Shown: positions 10,142-21,509 of the stretch, piece after piece | Numbering within the stretch: position 1 is the stretch's first letter | How the letters are laid out: each line of letters starts with the position of its first letter | Assembly (NCBI GenBank): GCA_032718475.1 | Contig: JAUCBJ010000214.1 | Coordinates: 7,501-48,824, forward strand | Length of the DNA stretch: 41,324 nucleotides | Direction: 5' to 3' | DNA from: Nemertoderma westbladi | Lineage: Eukaryota > Xenacoelomorpha > Nemertodermatida > Nemertodermatidae | The notes under the pieces: generated by a model | The model's input: the letters and a program-made list of their open reading frames with translations, nothing else | Told to the model about the DNA's origin: nothing | Databases searched by the model: none | Program-made: the position numbers and the translations under genes

Positions 10142-10739
10142 GCACTTAAGGTTGAGGCTATCTTCTCACCGGGAAGATAGCATGGAGGGAGTGTAAGCGG
10201 ATTCAATTCCCTGCACTACCCACCGAAAATGGGATTAGTGGCATTTTACCAATTATAGTTGGCGAGGTGACATTACAAATTATAATGTCACCTCACAACC
10301 AACTAAGGCGATACACGCCATAAGCCACAGAGAGAGTTGAGAGGTCAAACCACCTCAGAGGGACAAACAAGCTAGTAAGGCTAGCACGAGGGATAATGGC
10401 AACAGGGAGTGGCGAGGTGACAATTAATCAGGCTAAGACAATGGTGTCCGGGAAAGCACATTGGGGGTGATTAGAGCGCATCTATTGGATATTCAGGCCA
10501 CTCAGTAGCGCAGAGGCAATTTAATATGTGTCAATGATATTATAACCGTTGTGGTTATTGATTACTAGTTCAGTTGGTTCCTTACAGTTGTGAGACCGGA
10601 ACAGTTTTGACCGTCGTTACTAACCGTTGTATTGCATGCTATTATATTCAGACTGTGCTATTATCGTTTACTGTGATTATTAACACTGACAACTAAACTC
10701 AGTTATTTGGAACGGCCTTCAGCCTACCACACACTACTA
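10142..10739. repeat. 598-bp tandem duplication, copy 1
   Basis: From GCACTTAAGG to CTACCACACA (10142-10733) this matches 10740-11331 base for base as far as I can compare by eye. Six bases (10734-10739) separate the copies. Inside, 10264-10275 and 10283-10294 form a 12-bp perfect hairpin stem (GAGGTGACATTA). No coding frame is convincing. It could be a recent local duplication, two abutting solo terminal repeats, or an assembly duplication. Confidence 0.9.
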
Positions 10740-11331
10740 GCACTTAAGGTTGAGGCTATCTTCTCACCGGGAAGATAGCATGGAGGGAGTGTAAGCGGAT
10801 TCAATTCCCTGCACTACCCACCGAAAATGGGATTAGTGGCATTTTACCAATTATAGTTGGCGAGGTGACATTACAAATTATAATGTCACCTCACAACCAA
10901 CTAAGGCGATACACGCCATAAGCCACAGAGAGAGTTGAGAGGTCAAACCACCTCAGAGGGACAAACAAGCTAGTAAGGCTAGCACGAGGGATAATGGCAA
11001 CAGGGAGTGGCGAGGTGACAATTAATCAGGCTAAGACAATGGTGTCCGGGAAAGCACATTGGGGGTGATTAGAGCGCATCTATTGGATATTCAGGCCACT
11101 CAGTAGCGCAGAGGCAATTTAATATGTGTCAATGATATTATAACCGTTGTGGTTATTGATTACTAGTTCAGTTGGTTCCTTACAGTTGTGAGACCGGAAC
11201 AGTTTTGACCGTCGTTACTAACCGTTGTATTGCATGCTATTATATTCAGACTGTGCTATTATCGTTTACTGTGATTATTAACACTGACAACTAAACTCAG
11301 TTATTTGGAACGGCCTTCAGCCTACCACACA
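10740..11331. repeat. 598-bp tandem duplication, copy 2
   Basis: Second copy of the preceding repeat, with the hairpin at 10862-10892. It ends where the sequence departs into ATATCCAG. Confidence 0.9.
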
Positions 11332-11886
11332 TATCCAGTAGACAGCTCAGCAGCCCACGGAAGCGGCGACGCGTATAACACACCGGTCGGGATCTATACT
11401 GCCAACTCCTTGATCCCGTCACACCCCCCCCCCCCCCCCCCCTGTCTCCCTGTAAGTTAACATAATTGTTAGGAATTATATAGCGAAAATCAATCAATCG
11501 AATGATACATAACCAGCCTAATTCTAGTAAGCCGATATATTTCATGCTCCCTATGTTTGGGTTATACGCCGCACTAGCTTATTTAGATCTGGTGTTATCT
11601 CGTTTGGCAAATTTAACAACATTGGAGTAGAATGCATTCTTAAACTTCACGAAGGTCAGAACGGTAAAATCGCTCCCTTACTCAGTAGTTTCTCTATATT
11701 CGAGGTATAATTCTATATCGAATCGAATTGATTGGTGTATACGGGTCACTAAACGGGTTACTAGAGTACTACAGTGCTATTATTAGTATTGTACTATTGT
11801 ATTTTGGCTTCAACCATAAGGAGACTGACTCCACTATACTGTAGTTTATTGGTACAACTAAGTTCTTTGTGGATGTTCAGATGTAT
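11332..11886. repeat. Poly(C) run and 176-bp direct repeat, left copy, then unassigned sequence
   Basis: A run of 19 C occupies 11424-11442. It is followed by a 176-bp segment (about 11442-11617, CTGTCTCCCT to AAATTTAAC) that recurs at 15741-15912 with about 94% identity by eye. The two copies flank satellite block 2 and its tail. No gene is seen between 11618 and 11886. Confidence 0.85.
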
Positions 11887-13953
11887 TAATGTAACGTGCT
11901 ATAATGCTATGCTACAGTATACAGTTATTATTGTAACGTGCTATAATGCTATGCTATACAGTTATTAATGTAACGTGCTATTATGCTATGCTACAGTATA
12001 CATTTATTATTGTAACGTGCTATAATGCTATGCTACAGTATACAGTTATTAATGTAACGTGCTATAATGCTATGCTATACAGTTATTATTGTAACGTGCT
12101 ATAATACTATGCTATACAGTTATTAATGTAACGTGCTATAATGCTATGCTACAGTATACAGTTATTAATGTAACGTGCTATAATGCTATGCTATACAGTA
12201 TTAATGTAACGTGCTATAATGCTATGCTATACAGTTATTAATGTAACGTCCTATAATGCTATGCTACAGTATACAGTTATTATTGTAACGTGCTATAATA
12301 CTATGCTATACAGTTAATAATGTAACGTGCTATAATGCTATGCTATACAGTTATTAATGTAACGTGCTATTGTGCTATGCTACAGTATACATTTATTATT
12401 GTAACGTGCTATAATACTATGCTACAGTATACAGTTATTATTGTAACGTGCTATGATGCTATGATATACAGTTATTATTGTAACGTGCTATAATGCTATG
12501 CTATACAGTTATTAATGTAACGAGCTATTATGCTATGCTACAGTATACAGTTATTATTGTAACGTGCTATAATGCTATGCTACAGTATACAGTTATTATT
12601 GTAACGTGCTATAATGCTATGCTATACAGTTATTATTGTAACGTGCTATAATGCTATGCTATATAGTTATTATTGTAACATGCTATGATGCTACACAATA
12701 CAGTTATTATTGTAACGTGCTATAATGCTATGCTACAGTATACAGTTATTATTGTAACGTGCTATAATACTATGCTATACAGTTAATAATGTAACGTGCT
12801 ATAATGCTATGCTATACAGTTATTAATGTAACGTGCTATTATGCTATGCTACAGTATACATTTATTATTGCAACGTGCTATAATGCTATGCTACAGTATA
12901 CAGTTATTATTGTAACGTGCTATGATGCTATGATATACAGTTATTATTGTAACGTGCTACAATGCTATGCTATACAGTTATTAATGTAACGTGCTATAAT
13001 GCTATGCTACAGTATACAGTTATTATTGTAACGTGCTATAATGCTATGCTATATAGTTATTAATGTAACGTGCTATAATGCTATGCTACAGTATACAGTT
13101 ATTATTGTAACGTGCTATAATGCTATGCTATACAGTTATTATTGTAACGTGCTATAATACTATGCTATACAGTTAATAATGTAACGTGCTATAATGCTAT
13201 GCTATACAGTTATTAATGTAACGTGCTATTATGCTATGCTACAGTATACATTTATTATTGTAACGTGCTATAATGCTATGCTACAGTATACAGTTTGTTA
13301 TTATTGTAACGTGCTATGATGCTATGATATACAGTTATTATTGTAACGTGCTATAATGCTATGCTATACGGTTATAAATGTAACGTGCTATTATGCTATG
13401 CTACAGTATACAGTTATTTTTGTAACGTGCTATAATGCTATGCTATACAGTTATTAATGTAACGTGCTATAATGCTATGCTACAGTATACAGTTATTATT
13501 GTAACGTGCTATAATGCTATGCTATACAGTTATTATTGTAACGTGCTATAATACTATGCTATACAGTTAATAATGTAACGTGCTATAATGCTATGCTATA
13601 CAGTTATTAATGTAACGTGCTATTATGCTATGCTACAGTATACATTTATTATTGTAACATGCTATAATGCTATGCTACAGTATACAGTTTGTTATTATTG
13701 TAACGTGCTATGATGCTATGATATACAGTTATTATTGTAACGTGCTATAATGCTATGCTATACAGTTATTAATGTAACGTGCTATTATGCTATGCTACAG
13801 TATACAGTTATTATTGTAACGTGCTATAATGCTATGCCACAGTATACAGTTATTATTGTAACGTGCTATAATGCTATGCTATATAGTTATTATTGTAACA
13901 TGCTATGATGCTACACTATACAGTTATTAATGTAACGTGCTATAATGCTATGC
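11887..13953. repeat. 37-42-bp AT-rich satellite, block 2
   Basis: About 52 copies of the same unit as at 7757-8870. A higher-order period of roughly 395 bp is visible, as the rare variant CAGTTTGTTATTATTG occurs at about 13291 and 13685. The long 42-bp variant is more frequent here than in block 1. Confidence 0.95.
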
Positions 13954-14570
13954 GTTAATATTGTATTGCTAAACAGTGGTGGAAAAAGTATATGAGCTCA
14001 TTTGACTTGACTTGTTGACTTGAGGCTTTAGTTGATTTTTAGTACAAATTAATGAGTTTCCGTCTTTTGGTTGCTTCCGGTTACAAACATCCAATAATGG
14101 TATGTTCAGCACTCCTGTTTTCCATACCTCACCAACCGTAACCTAGTCGATTGATAACTTCTACAGTATACCTCATATACAGTTAGACAGGTAGGGCCTT
14201 ATGTCTTGATTATTGCTGTACTGCATTGTCTATTCATTGTTACTTTGCTCTGTATTAGCCCCAATTGCGTTGCTGTCTAGAATGCTATTCAATGAAATTT
14301 TTTTGATCTTCAAACAAACTCAAATCTTTAGATGTTGCAATTAAAAGCAACCAATTGTCTTTTGAAGTTATAAGTTTATTCTTTCAATGAAGTTACATGT
14401 AAGGGTTTCTAAACGGTCATTGTTAGTAAAATTACTTTAAACCAAAAGGCAACAAGGGAGTTCCAACAATTAATAGTTAACTGCTGTATGCACAGTACTG
14501 TACAGTAGCAGCTGCTCAATCAAAGAGAATGAGACATTCAGAACAAAGAGAACATTCGTTGTCCTACAGT
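13954..14570. repeat. Satellite-associated tail, copy 2
   Basis: It matches 8871-9488 with few substitutions and small indels, from GTTAATATTG to GTCCTACAGT. Sequences beyond both ends differ between the two loci. Confidence 0.88.
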
Positions 14571-14645
14571 ATCTTCCAGTTCAGTATGTTAAGTATGAGT
14601 AGCGATGTAACGAATTGGCTACGCCGAGAGAGGGAAGGTACGTAA

Positions 14646-15750
14646 TGGGAGACAGGGGGGGGGGGGGGGGGGGACTGGACGCAAATACCATCGTAGCGAA
14701 TTAATATCCCGCCTCAATGTTAAATTCACAATTTAGGGAAAGGAGCAGGTTACAGTGGCACGTTATTTTACCCAAAACAATAAACTAAACACAATAGAAC
14801 AGGTTACAGTTTTATTTTTGATAGTAATCAGTTGATATTTGCGTCTAATTTTCCCCTGGAGAGTGATGAAATTTTGCGTCCAGTTTCACCCCACCCTCCG
14901 TTCTAAGAATTATTTTCATTCGATACTAAGCAAGTTTTAAGCTGTATTGCGACATTTCTTTGTTCAGTGTATATTCTGCTTTGCTGATAACAGAATGTTT
15001 GCCGATAACACCTTGCTTAAAGTTTATGAATTATAGTTAATTACCAATGTACTGTTAATACACTCTAAATACTGAATTGATTGTGTTGACGTATTGTTGT
15101 ACCTATTGATTAGGTATATTTGATGTTCAATTGATGTATTGGTTATGATATGGAGATTCTGCTACATTAACACCGCATAACTTCCAACTTGTTTGTTGAT
15201 ATTTATATTTTGGGCGGTAAATTAGCAGTCTCGATTCACAATCAATTGGAGTGTATGAGAACATATGTTTATCAGATAGCTCCAACGTGTGTAAGCATGT
15301 CTTCTCCTTGTTCATAAACAAATGGCCCCAAGTCAGTAAATCAGGTCCCAGGGTGTATTTCAGTTGGGTCCATAATACCACATCCCTAGAGGATGTGACA
15401 AACTATAATTCTCACAAGCATATGTTGTATTTACCTTAAGTCATAGACCTTGTCGATTATCTAGAGCACAACACCCAAAACGGCACTGTTAATTACTATC
15501 CTGTGGGAGACTGGGGAAACTGGACGCAATAATAAGTCCATCCCTCTCCAGGGGAAATTGGACGCAAATAACAGCTGTTTACGAGCAAAAATAAGACTGT
15601 AACCTGTTCTATTGTGTTTAGTTTATTGTTTTGGTTAAAGTATCGTGCCCCTGTAACCTGCTCCTTTCCATAAATTGAGAATTTAACATTGAGGCGGGAT
15701 ATTAATTCGCCAAGGCGGGTTTTGCGTCCAGTTTCCACCCCTGTCTCCCT
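14646..15750. repeat. Inverted repeat, arms ~240-250 bp, spacer ~610 bp
   Basis: Arm 14646-14896 is the reverse complement of 15511-15750 with scattered differences. Shared landmarks are GCGTCCAGT, TTAGTTTATTGTTTT, CTGTAACCTGCTCCTTTCC and TTGAGGCGGGATATTAATTC. The left arm holds a run of 19 G (14655-14673); the right arm has only four C at that place. The outer end of the right arm leads directly into the second copy of the 176-bp direct repeat. The spacer shows no recognisable gene. Confidence 0.85.
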
Positions 15751-15912
15751 GTAAGTGAACATAATTGTTGGGAATTACATAGCGAGAATCAATCGAATGA
15801 TACATAACCAGCCTAATTCTAGTAAACCGATATATTTCATGCTCCCTGTGTTTGGGTTATACGCCGCACTAGCTTATTTAGATCTGGTGTTATCTCGTTT
15901 GGCAAATTTAAC
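15741..15912. repeat. 176-bp direct repeat, right copy
   Basis: Second copy of 11442-11617, same orientation, with a few substitutions and a 4-bp difference in a CAAT repeat. Together the copies bracket about 4.1 kb. Confidence 0.85.
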
Positions 15913-17214
15913 CAAGCCAAATTAACTGAAATTCCGTCCATCTTCAGGATTTTATCTCTGCAAATTGATTGTTTTCAGTTGGAACCCGGTTCAAGAAGCG
16001 AACTGGAAAGCTATGGACTTATTGTGGACTTTAATTAATTAATTTTAATTAATTTCACTCACTCACTACGTTCGTTCATGTAAGAAAGCACTCGTATCAT
16101 CACACTGTAAAATGCTACTGTACTTTACTTTTGAAATTACCGCAAATAGCCTTGCCTACTGTACATATTATTTGCTCCTTGTATTCGCTAACCCGATTGT
16201 TGTTTCTATCATGAGGGCTAGGTGCTAGTCCTAAATCAGTAAATGATGTGCATTACAGCATTATTCTTAATTCCAGCCAATCTGCCAGTCACCTGCCTGC
16301 CTGCCAATACTCACTGTGGACTGCTGAGTGCAGCAGTGCCAATTCAGCAATTGATATCCAGCCCAGCCAGGATGCCAGACCCAGGTGGTAGCTCCTGGCT
16401 GGCGTTTCTATGAACTGGCAGACTGGCTGGAAAAAAGTTGAATTGTATCTCAGTATCTGGCTCTGGCTGCACAGAACTGCAGAACCACAATCTGGCACTT
16501 TTGGCTGACTCTTTGGTTTAGGCCCTACAGCCCTGCCCATGCCCTACGTCAGCAGGTAGGAACTTCCTGCCAAAAAGGGGCTGTCCTAACAGCCAATCAG
16601 GCCAATACTATAGGGTGGATTTACTACAGGTAAACTGTTTAGACATGTTTTTGTTGACCTTGACGATTACTCCCCATAGAGATCATAGTTAAAAAAACCC
16701 AGACAGGACAGCCAAAATGGGGCAGGAATATGATTAGGCCTAATTGTGGTTAATTAGGCTAAAACAAAAGCATGCATACCGGTAATAATTAATTTTTTTC
16801 ATACATAATAGGCCTATAAAGTTAGAAATCCTCTATCTGCTGGTATAGCTTTCTACAGTTCTATATAACGCTGTTATAACAGCAGACTGGCAGAGACCCC
16901 TCAAAAATATTTATTCTCCCATGATATTCAATGAGGAATTCATAAATTTGTCCAGTGCGATGTTGGCTGTCTGGACTGGATATGACATTGACATGGGGGT
17001 CAATATAACAAACACCTCCCGCTCTGAAACTAACGACTGAACGATACTAACTAAAAGACTAACTGAAACGAACTAAAAGGAATTCAAATAAAATAAGCTA
17101 GAAATTTTAAACTTGTTTTTAGCGGCGAGTGCCAAATTTTGGTGCCGGCCCATGTGAAGAATACCGCCAATGTGAAGAATACCAGGATTTCACTTTTCGG
17201 TCGACTTTTATTGG
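15913..17214. other. Unassigned sequence
   Basis: No gene is recognised. A CTGCC/CTGGC-rich patch lies at about 16270-16560 and AT-rich repeats near 16030. The end (17150-17214) carries GTGAAGAATACC and TTTCACTTTTCGGTCGA motifs that recur at about 19420-19460, on the far side of the Gypsy insertion. Confidence 0.4.
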
Positions 17215-17219
17215 AATTT

Positions 17220-17418
17220 TGTGAGCTATTGTACATACAGTAGTTTATTATGCCTTGCGACCTGTCTGCCTGTAGATGGCGCTAGGCTAGCATTATTATC
17301 TTTTGGTTCTCTTGCTGTAGTACTGTTACACCGCGGCCTATCTGCCTATATGAAGCCACGGCTCTACTGTAGTTGGTGTACCGGTACCATATATTATATG
17401 CGATATATGCATGATACA
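17220..17418 (+). repeat. 5' LTR of the deleted Gypsy element
   Basis: 199 bp, TGTGAGCTATTG to GCATGATACA. It holds two 8-bp blocks missing from the 3' LTR, so the copies have diverged since insertion or recombined. Confidence 0.85.
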
Positions 17419-17739
17419 TGGCGCAGTTTGTAGGATCACCCTACACCCTACGCGGTTCTCTGAACCCCTCCCCCTCCTGCGGGACTAGTAAATACAGAAA
17501 TAGGGATTGAACCACGCCGGACCCTCACGGGTGCCTCACGGCCTTCACTGGTTCCTTCCCTCCCCACTAAACTCATCCGGTGCTGTTAAGGATTTTTCCT
17601 CTCCCCGATGCCACGCAAGAACCGCAGCGAGACCATAGCGACTCCGACACGGACGAGGCTCGAGACGACGGCCCCACGGAGGAGGCCGCTAGCGGCGTTG
17701 CCCCTCCACCAGAATCCCAGACGCCCTATCCCGGTCCTC

Positions 17740-18895
17740 CGTTGACGACCCCACTCCCGCCGACATCGTGGACGACTGCGAGATGGCCGTCTATGTCTGG
17801 GCCGTCACCGAGTCTATCACTACTGGTACCGACCTCGATGACGCCGTCCACGGCCGACTACCGGACCCCCTCCTCACCCAGTTGTCCCGCGTGGCACGCG
17901 ACGACGACGACTACTGCGCCCTACGATCCGCAGTCGAGTCCGGGTTCCCCAATGCCGCCGCACATGGCTCCGGCGTCCGCCCGTATTGGGGCATTCGAGA
18001 GGACCTAACGACTGAACGACCAACGGCGATCTCGTTCTGTATGGCTCCCGCATAGTCGTCCTGGCCGCGGCACGGCGTGACGCGCTCTTGGGCATACACT
18101 CCGCTCACTAAGGCGTCGAGAAGTCGCTGCGACGCGCCCGCCAACTCCTATATTGGCCAGGTATGGCCAACGACATCCGTCAGTCAGTGGGCGCATGCGG
18201 CACATGTCTGACTCACCACGCCAGCCAACCGAAGGAGCCCCTCATTGCCGTCCCTCTCCCAAATCGGCCTTTCAAGGAAAGCGCGGCCGACTTCTTCAAG
18301 CACACGGGTCGACACTTCCTGGCTGTGGTCGACCGATATTCGGGATGGCCCGAGATTGCCCCATTTCCTGAACCCCCCCCCACCTTGATCACGACCGCGA
18401 ATGCCATGCGAGAAATTTTCACCCACTTCGGTGTCCCTACCCGCTTACGGTCAGACGGCGGGACACCTTTCACGGGGCACCCGTTCGTATCGTTCCTCCG
18501 TGATTGGCTGGGGCTTGGCGCCTGTGACGTCATCACCGGAATACCCCCAATCAAACGGGCTGGCAGAATCCGCCGTAAAGGCGCTCAAGGGCCTCTTAGA
18601 CAAGACCGGGGGGACGTTTCTTCGACACCCTTCCTAGAAGGCCTCCTCGAACTACAAAACTCACCACGGCACGGGAGCATGGACTATCCCCCGCCGAAAT
18701 CTTGTTCGGACACCCTGTCCGCACTCGGGTTCCTGGACACCACTCCGCCTTCATGCGCACCCACCAGGCGGCACGGGCAGCCCTCGACCTCGCGACACCC
18801 ACCATCGCGGCAAGCCGCAAACGGACCTACAACCGCGGAGCAGCGGCTCTGGGGTACAACCCGTAATTCACAGACTGAAACTGAAAGTAATTAGA
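17740..18895 (+). pseudogene. Gypsy pol remnant: RNase H-integrase junction and integrase
   Basis: From about 17765 a frame shows the region between RNase H and integrase (LTQLSRVARDDDDYCALRSA, GFP, PYWGIREDL). In another frame comes the zinc-binding part of integrase, HSAH then CGTC, interrupted by a TAA at 18109-18111. Next is the core: AADFF, VVDRYSGWPE, and RSDGG with the second catalytic Asp at 18454-18456. The third catalytic residue (Glu, in NGLAESAVKALKG, about 18566) is in a different frame, so there is a frameshift between. It is not functional. An ATG-led basic stretch from 17606 may be the residual start of gag. Confidence 0.8.
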
Positions 18896-19010
18896 GCCTT
18901 GCTCGTGCTGCGCGATGGACCGACCACGCCAGCACCCGGACTTTCGGACTCTTACGGACAACGGACATTATGATAGCTCCAGAAAATTATTCCTGGGACT
19001 CGAAAGGGGA

Positions 19011-19192
19011 TTTGAGCTATTGTACATACAGTAGTTTATTATGCCTTCCGACCTGTAGATGGCGCTAGGCTAGCATTATTATCTTTAGGTTCTCTTGCTG
19101 TAGTACTGTACACCGCGGCCTATATGAAGCCATGGCCCTGCTGTAGTTTGTGTACCGGTACCATATATTATATGCGATATATGCATGATACA
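19011..19192 (+). repeat. 3' LTR of the deleted Gypsy element
   Basis: 182 bp. It follows the purine tract directly and is followed by the second AATTT target duplicate. Confidence 0.85.
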
Positions 19193-19197
19193 AATTT

Positions 19198-20004
19198 TAT
19201 ATATGAAGATTTTAATTTTTTTTTTTAATTTATCTTTATTAAGTGTTTTATAGAGCTTATTTATGTCTTATAACCTGTACATATACTAATTCGTTTATTG
19301 TTTTGGTTATATTCAGCCCTTCTGTAACCTGTGTTTTTGGTGAAAACCTGGTATTCTTCACATGGGGGTAACTGCAAAGTGAAATATAACGGCAGAAAGT
19401 CTGGTATTCTTCGCCCATGTAAGAATACCAGGATTTCACTTTTCGGTCGATTTTTTATTGGTCGATATTTTTTATTAAATTTATCTTTATTAAGTGTTTT
19501 ATGCGCGTGCGCGATGTCCTTTATTTTTTGAGGGGGATGATCTATTGATCAGTCAGTCGGACGGTTAGTAAGAAGGTGGGTGTAAACAAAAGCTGAGTTT
19601 GAGTAAATATATACTGTATACCTATATATATATATGTAATAAATCAGTTAAATACAAATATAATATACTCTCACAATAATAATATACTGTTAAATCAATA
19701 AATACAAAGTATCGATATTCTCTCTCACTTCAACCTACACCTACACTACACATCCCGCAATCTCCCGCAATCTCCCTCTCTACCTTTCTTCTACTCTCTC
19801 CCCCATGGCACACTTACGGCTCCAATTAAACAACTACAGCTGATTGCTTTCCCAATTATCTTTTAACACGATATCACAATCTTTTTACTACTAATAGTAC
19901 TTAACTAATTATGTTTATGCTAATTATTTATCAACCTATTATTGCCACATGGGTGGGTGGGTGGATGGGAATGTGGGAAGGTGCCCGCTATGCGCCGCTG
20001 GTTG
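19198..20004. other. AT-rich sequence with a paralogue of the Gypsy target site
   Basis: No gene is seen. The stretch around 19420-19503 (AGGATTTCACTTTTCGGTCGA to ATCTTTATTAAGTG) resembles the pre-insertion site joined across the Gypsy element (about 17185-17219 plus 19193-19250). The target was therefore one copy of a repeated sequence. Near 19340-19440 the motif GGTATTCTTC occurs in both orientations, forming an imperfect palindrome. Confidence 0.5.
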
Positions 20005-20228
20005 TTTATTGTTTTGGTTAGAAAAGTCAGCCGCGGTAACATTCTCCTTTCCCTCAATTGGTAGACGTAACAAAATCGTTGATTGTTTTGGTTAGAAAAC
20101 CATGTCTCTGTAACCTGCTCCTTTCCCTCAATTTGTAGGTAACAACGTCGTTTATTGTTTTAGTTAGAAATTACAGCCGCTGTAACCTGCTCTTTTCCTT
20201 CAATTGGAAGGTAACAACAGCGTTTATT
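20005..20228. repeat. Three-copy 72-74-bp tandem repeat
   Basis: Units start near 20005, 20079 and 20151. Each has TTGTTTTGGTTAGAAA, then CTGTAACCTGCTCCTTTCC and a TCAATT-GGTAACAA end. The same two motifs, equally spaced, occur in both arms of the inverted repeat at 14646-15750 and in part near 19291, so this is a dispersed module. Confidence 0.8.
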
Positions 20229-20758
20229 AATTCCCACATTCCCATCAACCTTCCCATATTCCTTCATCGTCTGGGTATACTAAACTCCACTGTATCAGCT
20301 GGCAATATGGGGTATGTTAAGTGTTTCGTCATATACACTACACACTACACAGTAGGCCTAGAGAGATACCCCTTCTTCCTTCCTGCCTTCCCTTTCTGCC
20401 TTTAGCGTAACAAACAAACAATATTTTAAATGTAATATATTAATAAGTATCATTATTTAATTAATAATATTAATTATAATTAATATAATTAACTTTAACT
20501 ATTAATAATGATGATAACTATTAACAAGAAAATTTACGAAAATATTGCAGCAAAGGCTGTATTGTTTTTAATAAATGTTTAATGTTTCAACACCAACTAA
20601 ATCTACGAAAGTTGTTTATATCTGAAACTATCCATCTTTGCTGGGACAATCACACAACTTTCATACCCGCCATCCTTCATCCTATATTTATTATAGATAA
20701 GGGTGGTGTTTCGCGAGTGGTCGAGGAGGGGAAAGATAAATCCTTTTGGTAATCCTTA
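20229..20758. other. AT-rich, no gene seen
   Basis: Long TTAATAAT-type stretches (20400-20520) and no recognised product. GGGAATGTGGGAAGG near 19968 and its approximate complement near 20233 form a loose inverted pair around the tandem repeat. Confidence 0.35.
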
Positions 20759-21509
20759 GTGAATGAGGTCCTCCGGTATGGGATGGTGATATATGATAAC
20801 GAGAACCATCTAGACAGACTGACGAGTGATAAAAGGAAATGGAAAATCCTTAAGGAACAGGAGCACGAAAGGGAAAATGAAATAATCTTGACAAGAGTAA
20901 CCTATACGGTAGTCCCCCACAGGCCAATATGCAACAACTGTATATCGGTACAGTATAGTTCGCTCCCAGGTCAGGTGTAATAGGCCCGGTAGAGGAAAAA
21001 GAGTAGGCGCAACCCTCCCTCGTACAGATTAGCGTGCCAGTTATGGGACGAATGCTAGTTTTCGACTTCTCGAAAACCCAACAGGACATTATACGGGGGA
21101 AATGCCTACCGGAAACTGTTACCAGACTACTGATGACCAGTCAATAATAAAAATTGGTCCAGGAATCGGCGCTTTTCTATGGGACTTTTGCGAAGGTTCT
21201 GTCTCCCCCATAACCCCAGTAGTAGATGTGCAGAAACTGGTCTATACCTCCATCAAAACTAAACTCTAAACGCTACAGCCAGGAAATGATTGACCTAGCA
21301 GCCCCCCGGGATGACGATATTATCCCGGATGACTACAAAGTTGGAACGGGGATGATGGCATATATCATAGGGGGGTAGGACATGAAACCTCACCACGGAG
21401 GGAAAACAACCACTGCCAGACAGAAATACAGCCGTAAATATCATGGCCACCAACCTTCCGTCTGGGAACACGAACTCCAGTCCCTATGGAAGGTATATGA
21501 CATGGTAAA
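20759..21509 (+). pseudogene. N-terminal part of an unrecognised, frameshifted coding locus
   Basis: Successive frames each carry a protein-like stretch that ends in a stop and is picked up in another frame: EVLRYGMVIYDNENHLDRLT (from about 20765), VMGRMLVFDFSKTQQDIIRG (from about 21037), GPGIGAFLWDFCEGS (from about 21153), then SQEMIDLAAPRDDDIIPDDY (from about 21282), with a TAG near 21376. Balanced residue use suggests a once intact gene. I know no family with these motifs. It leads into the reading frames at 21510-23519. Confidence 0.45.

Larger units (their letters stand above)
17220..19192 (+). mobile_element. Ty3/Gypsy element with large internal deletion
   Basis: This LTR retrotransposon has a 5-bp target duplication AATTT (17215-17219 and 19193-19197). 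LTRs start TG(T/G) and end ATACA. The 5' LTR is 17220-17418 (199 bp) and the 3' LTR 19011-19192 (182 bp); the difference is mostly two 8-bp blocks. The primer-binding site TGGCGCAGTTTGTAGGATC abuts the 5' LTR (17419). The purine tract GAAAGGGGA abuts the 3' LTR. Only the end of RNase H and the integrase remain inside: gag, protease and most of RT are absent, and the total is 1.97 kb against about 5 kb for a full element. Confidence 0.88.

Noticed and set aside
11774-12989. Short plus-strand frames within satellite block 2
   Set aside because: They repeat the unit translation (TCYNAMLQYTVII) and lie wholly or mostly in the array.
16289-16540. Minus-strand frame of 83 codons
   Set aside because: It comes from a CTGCC/CTGGC-rich low-complexity patch, with no family match or splice context.
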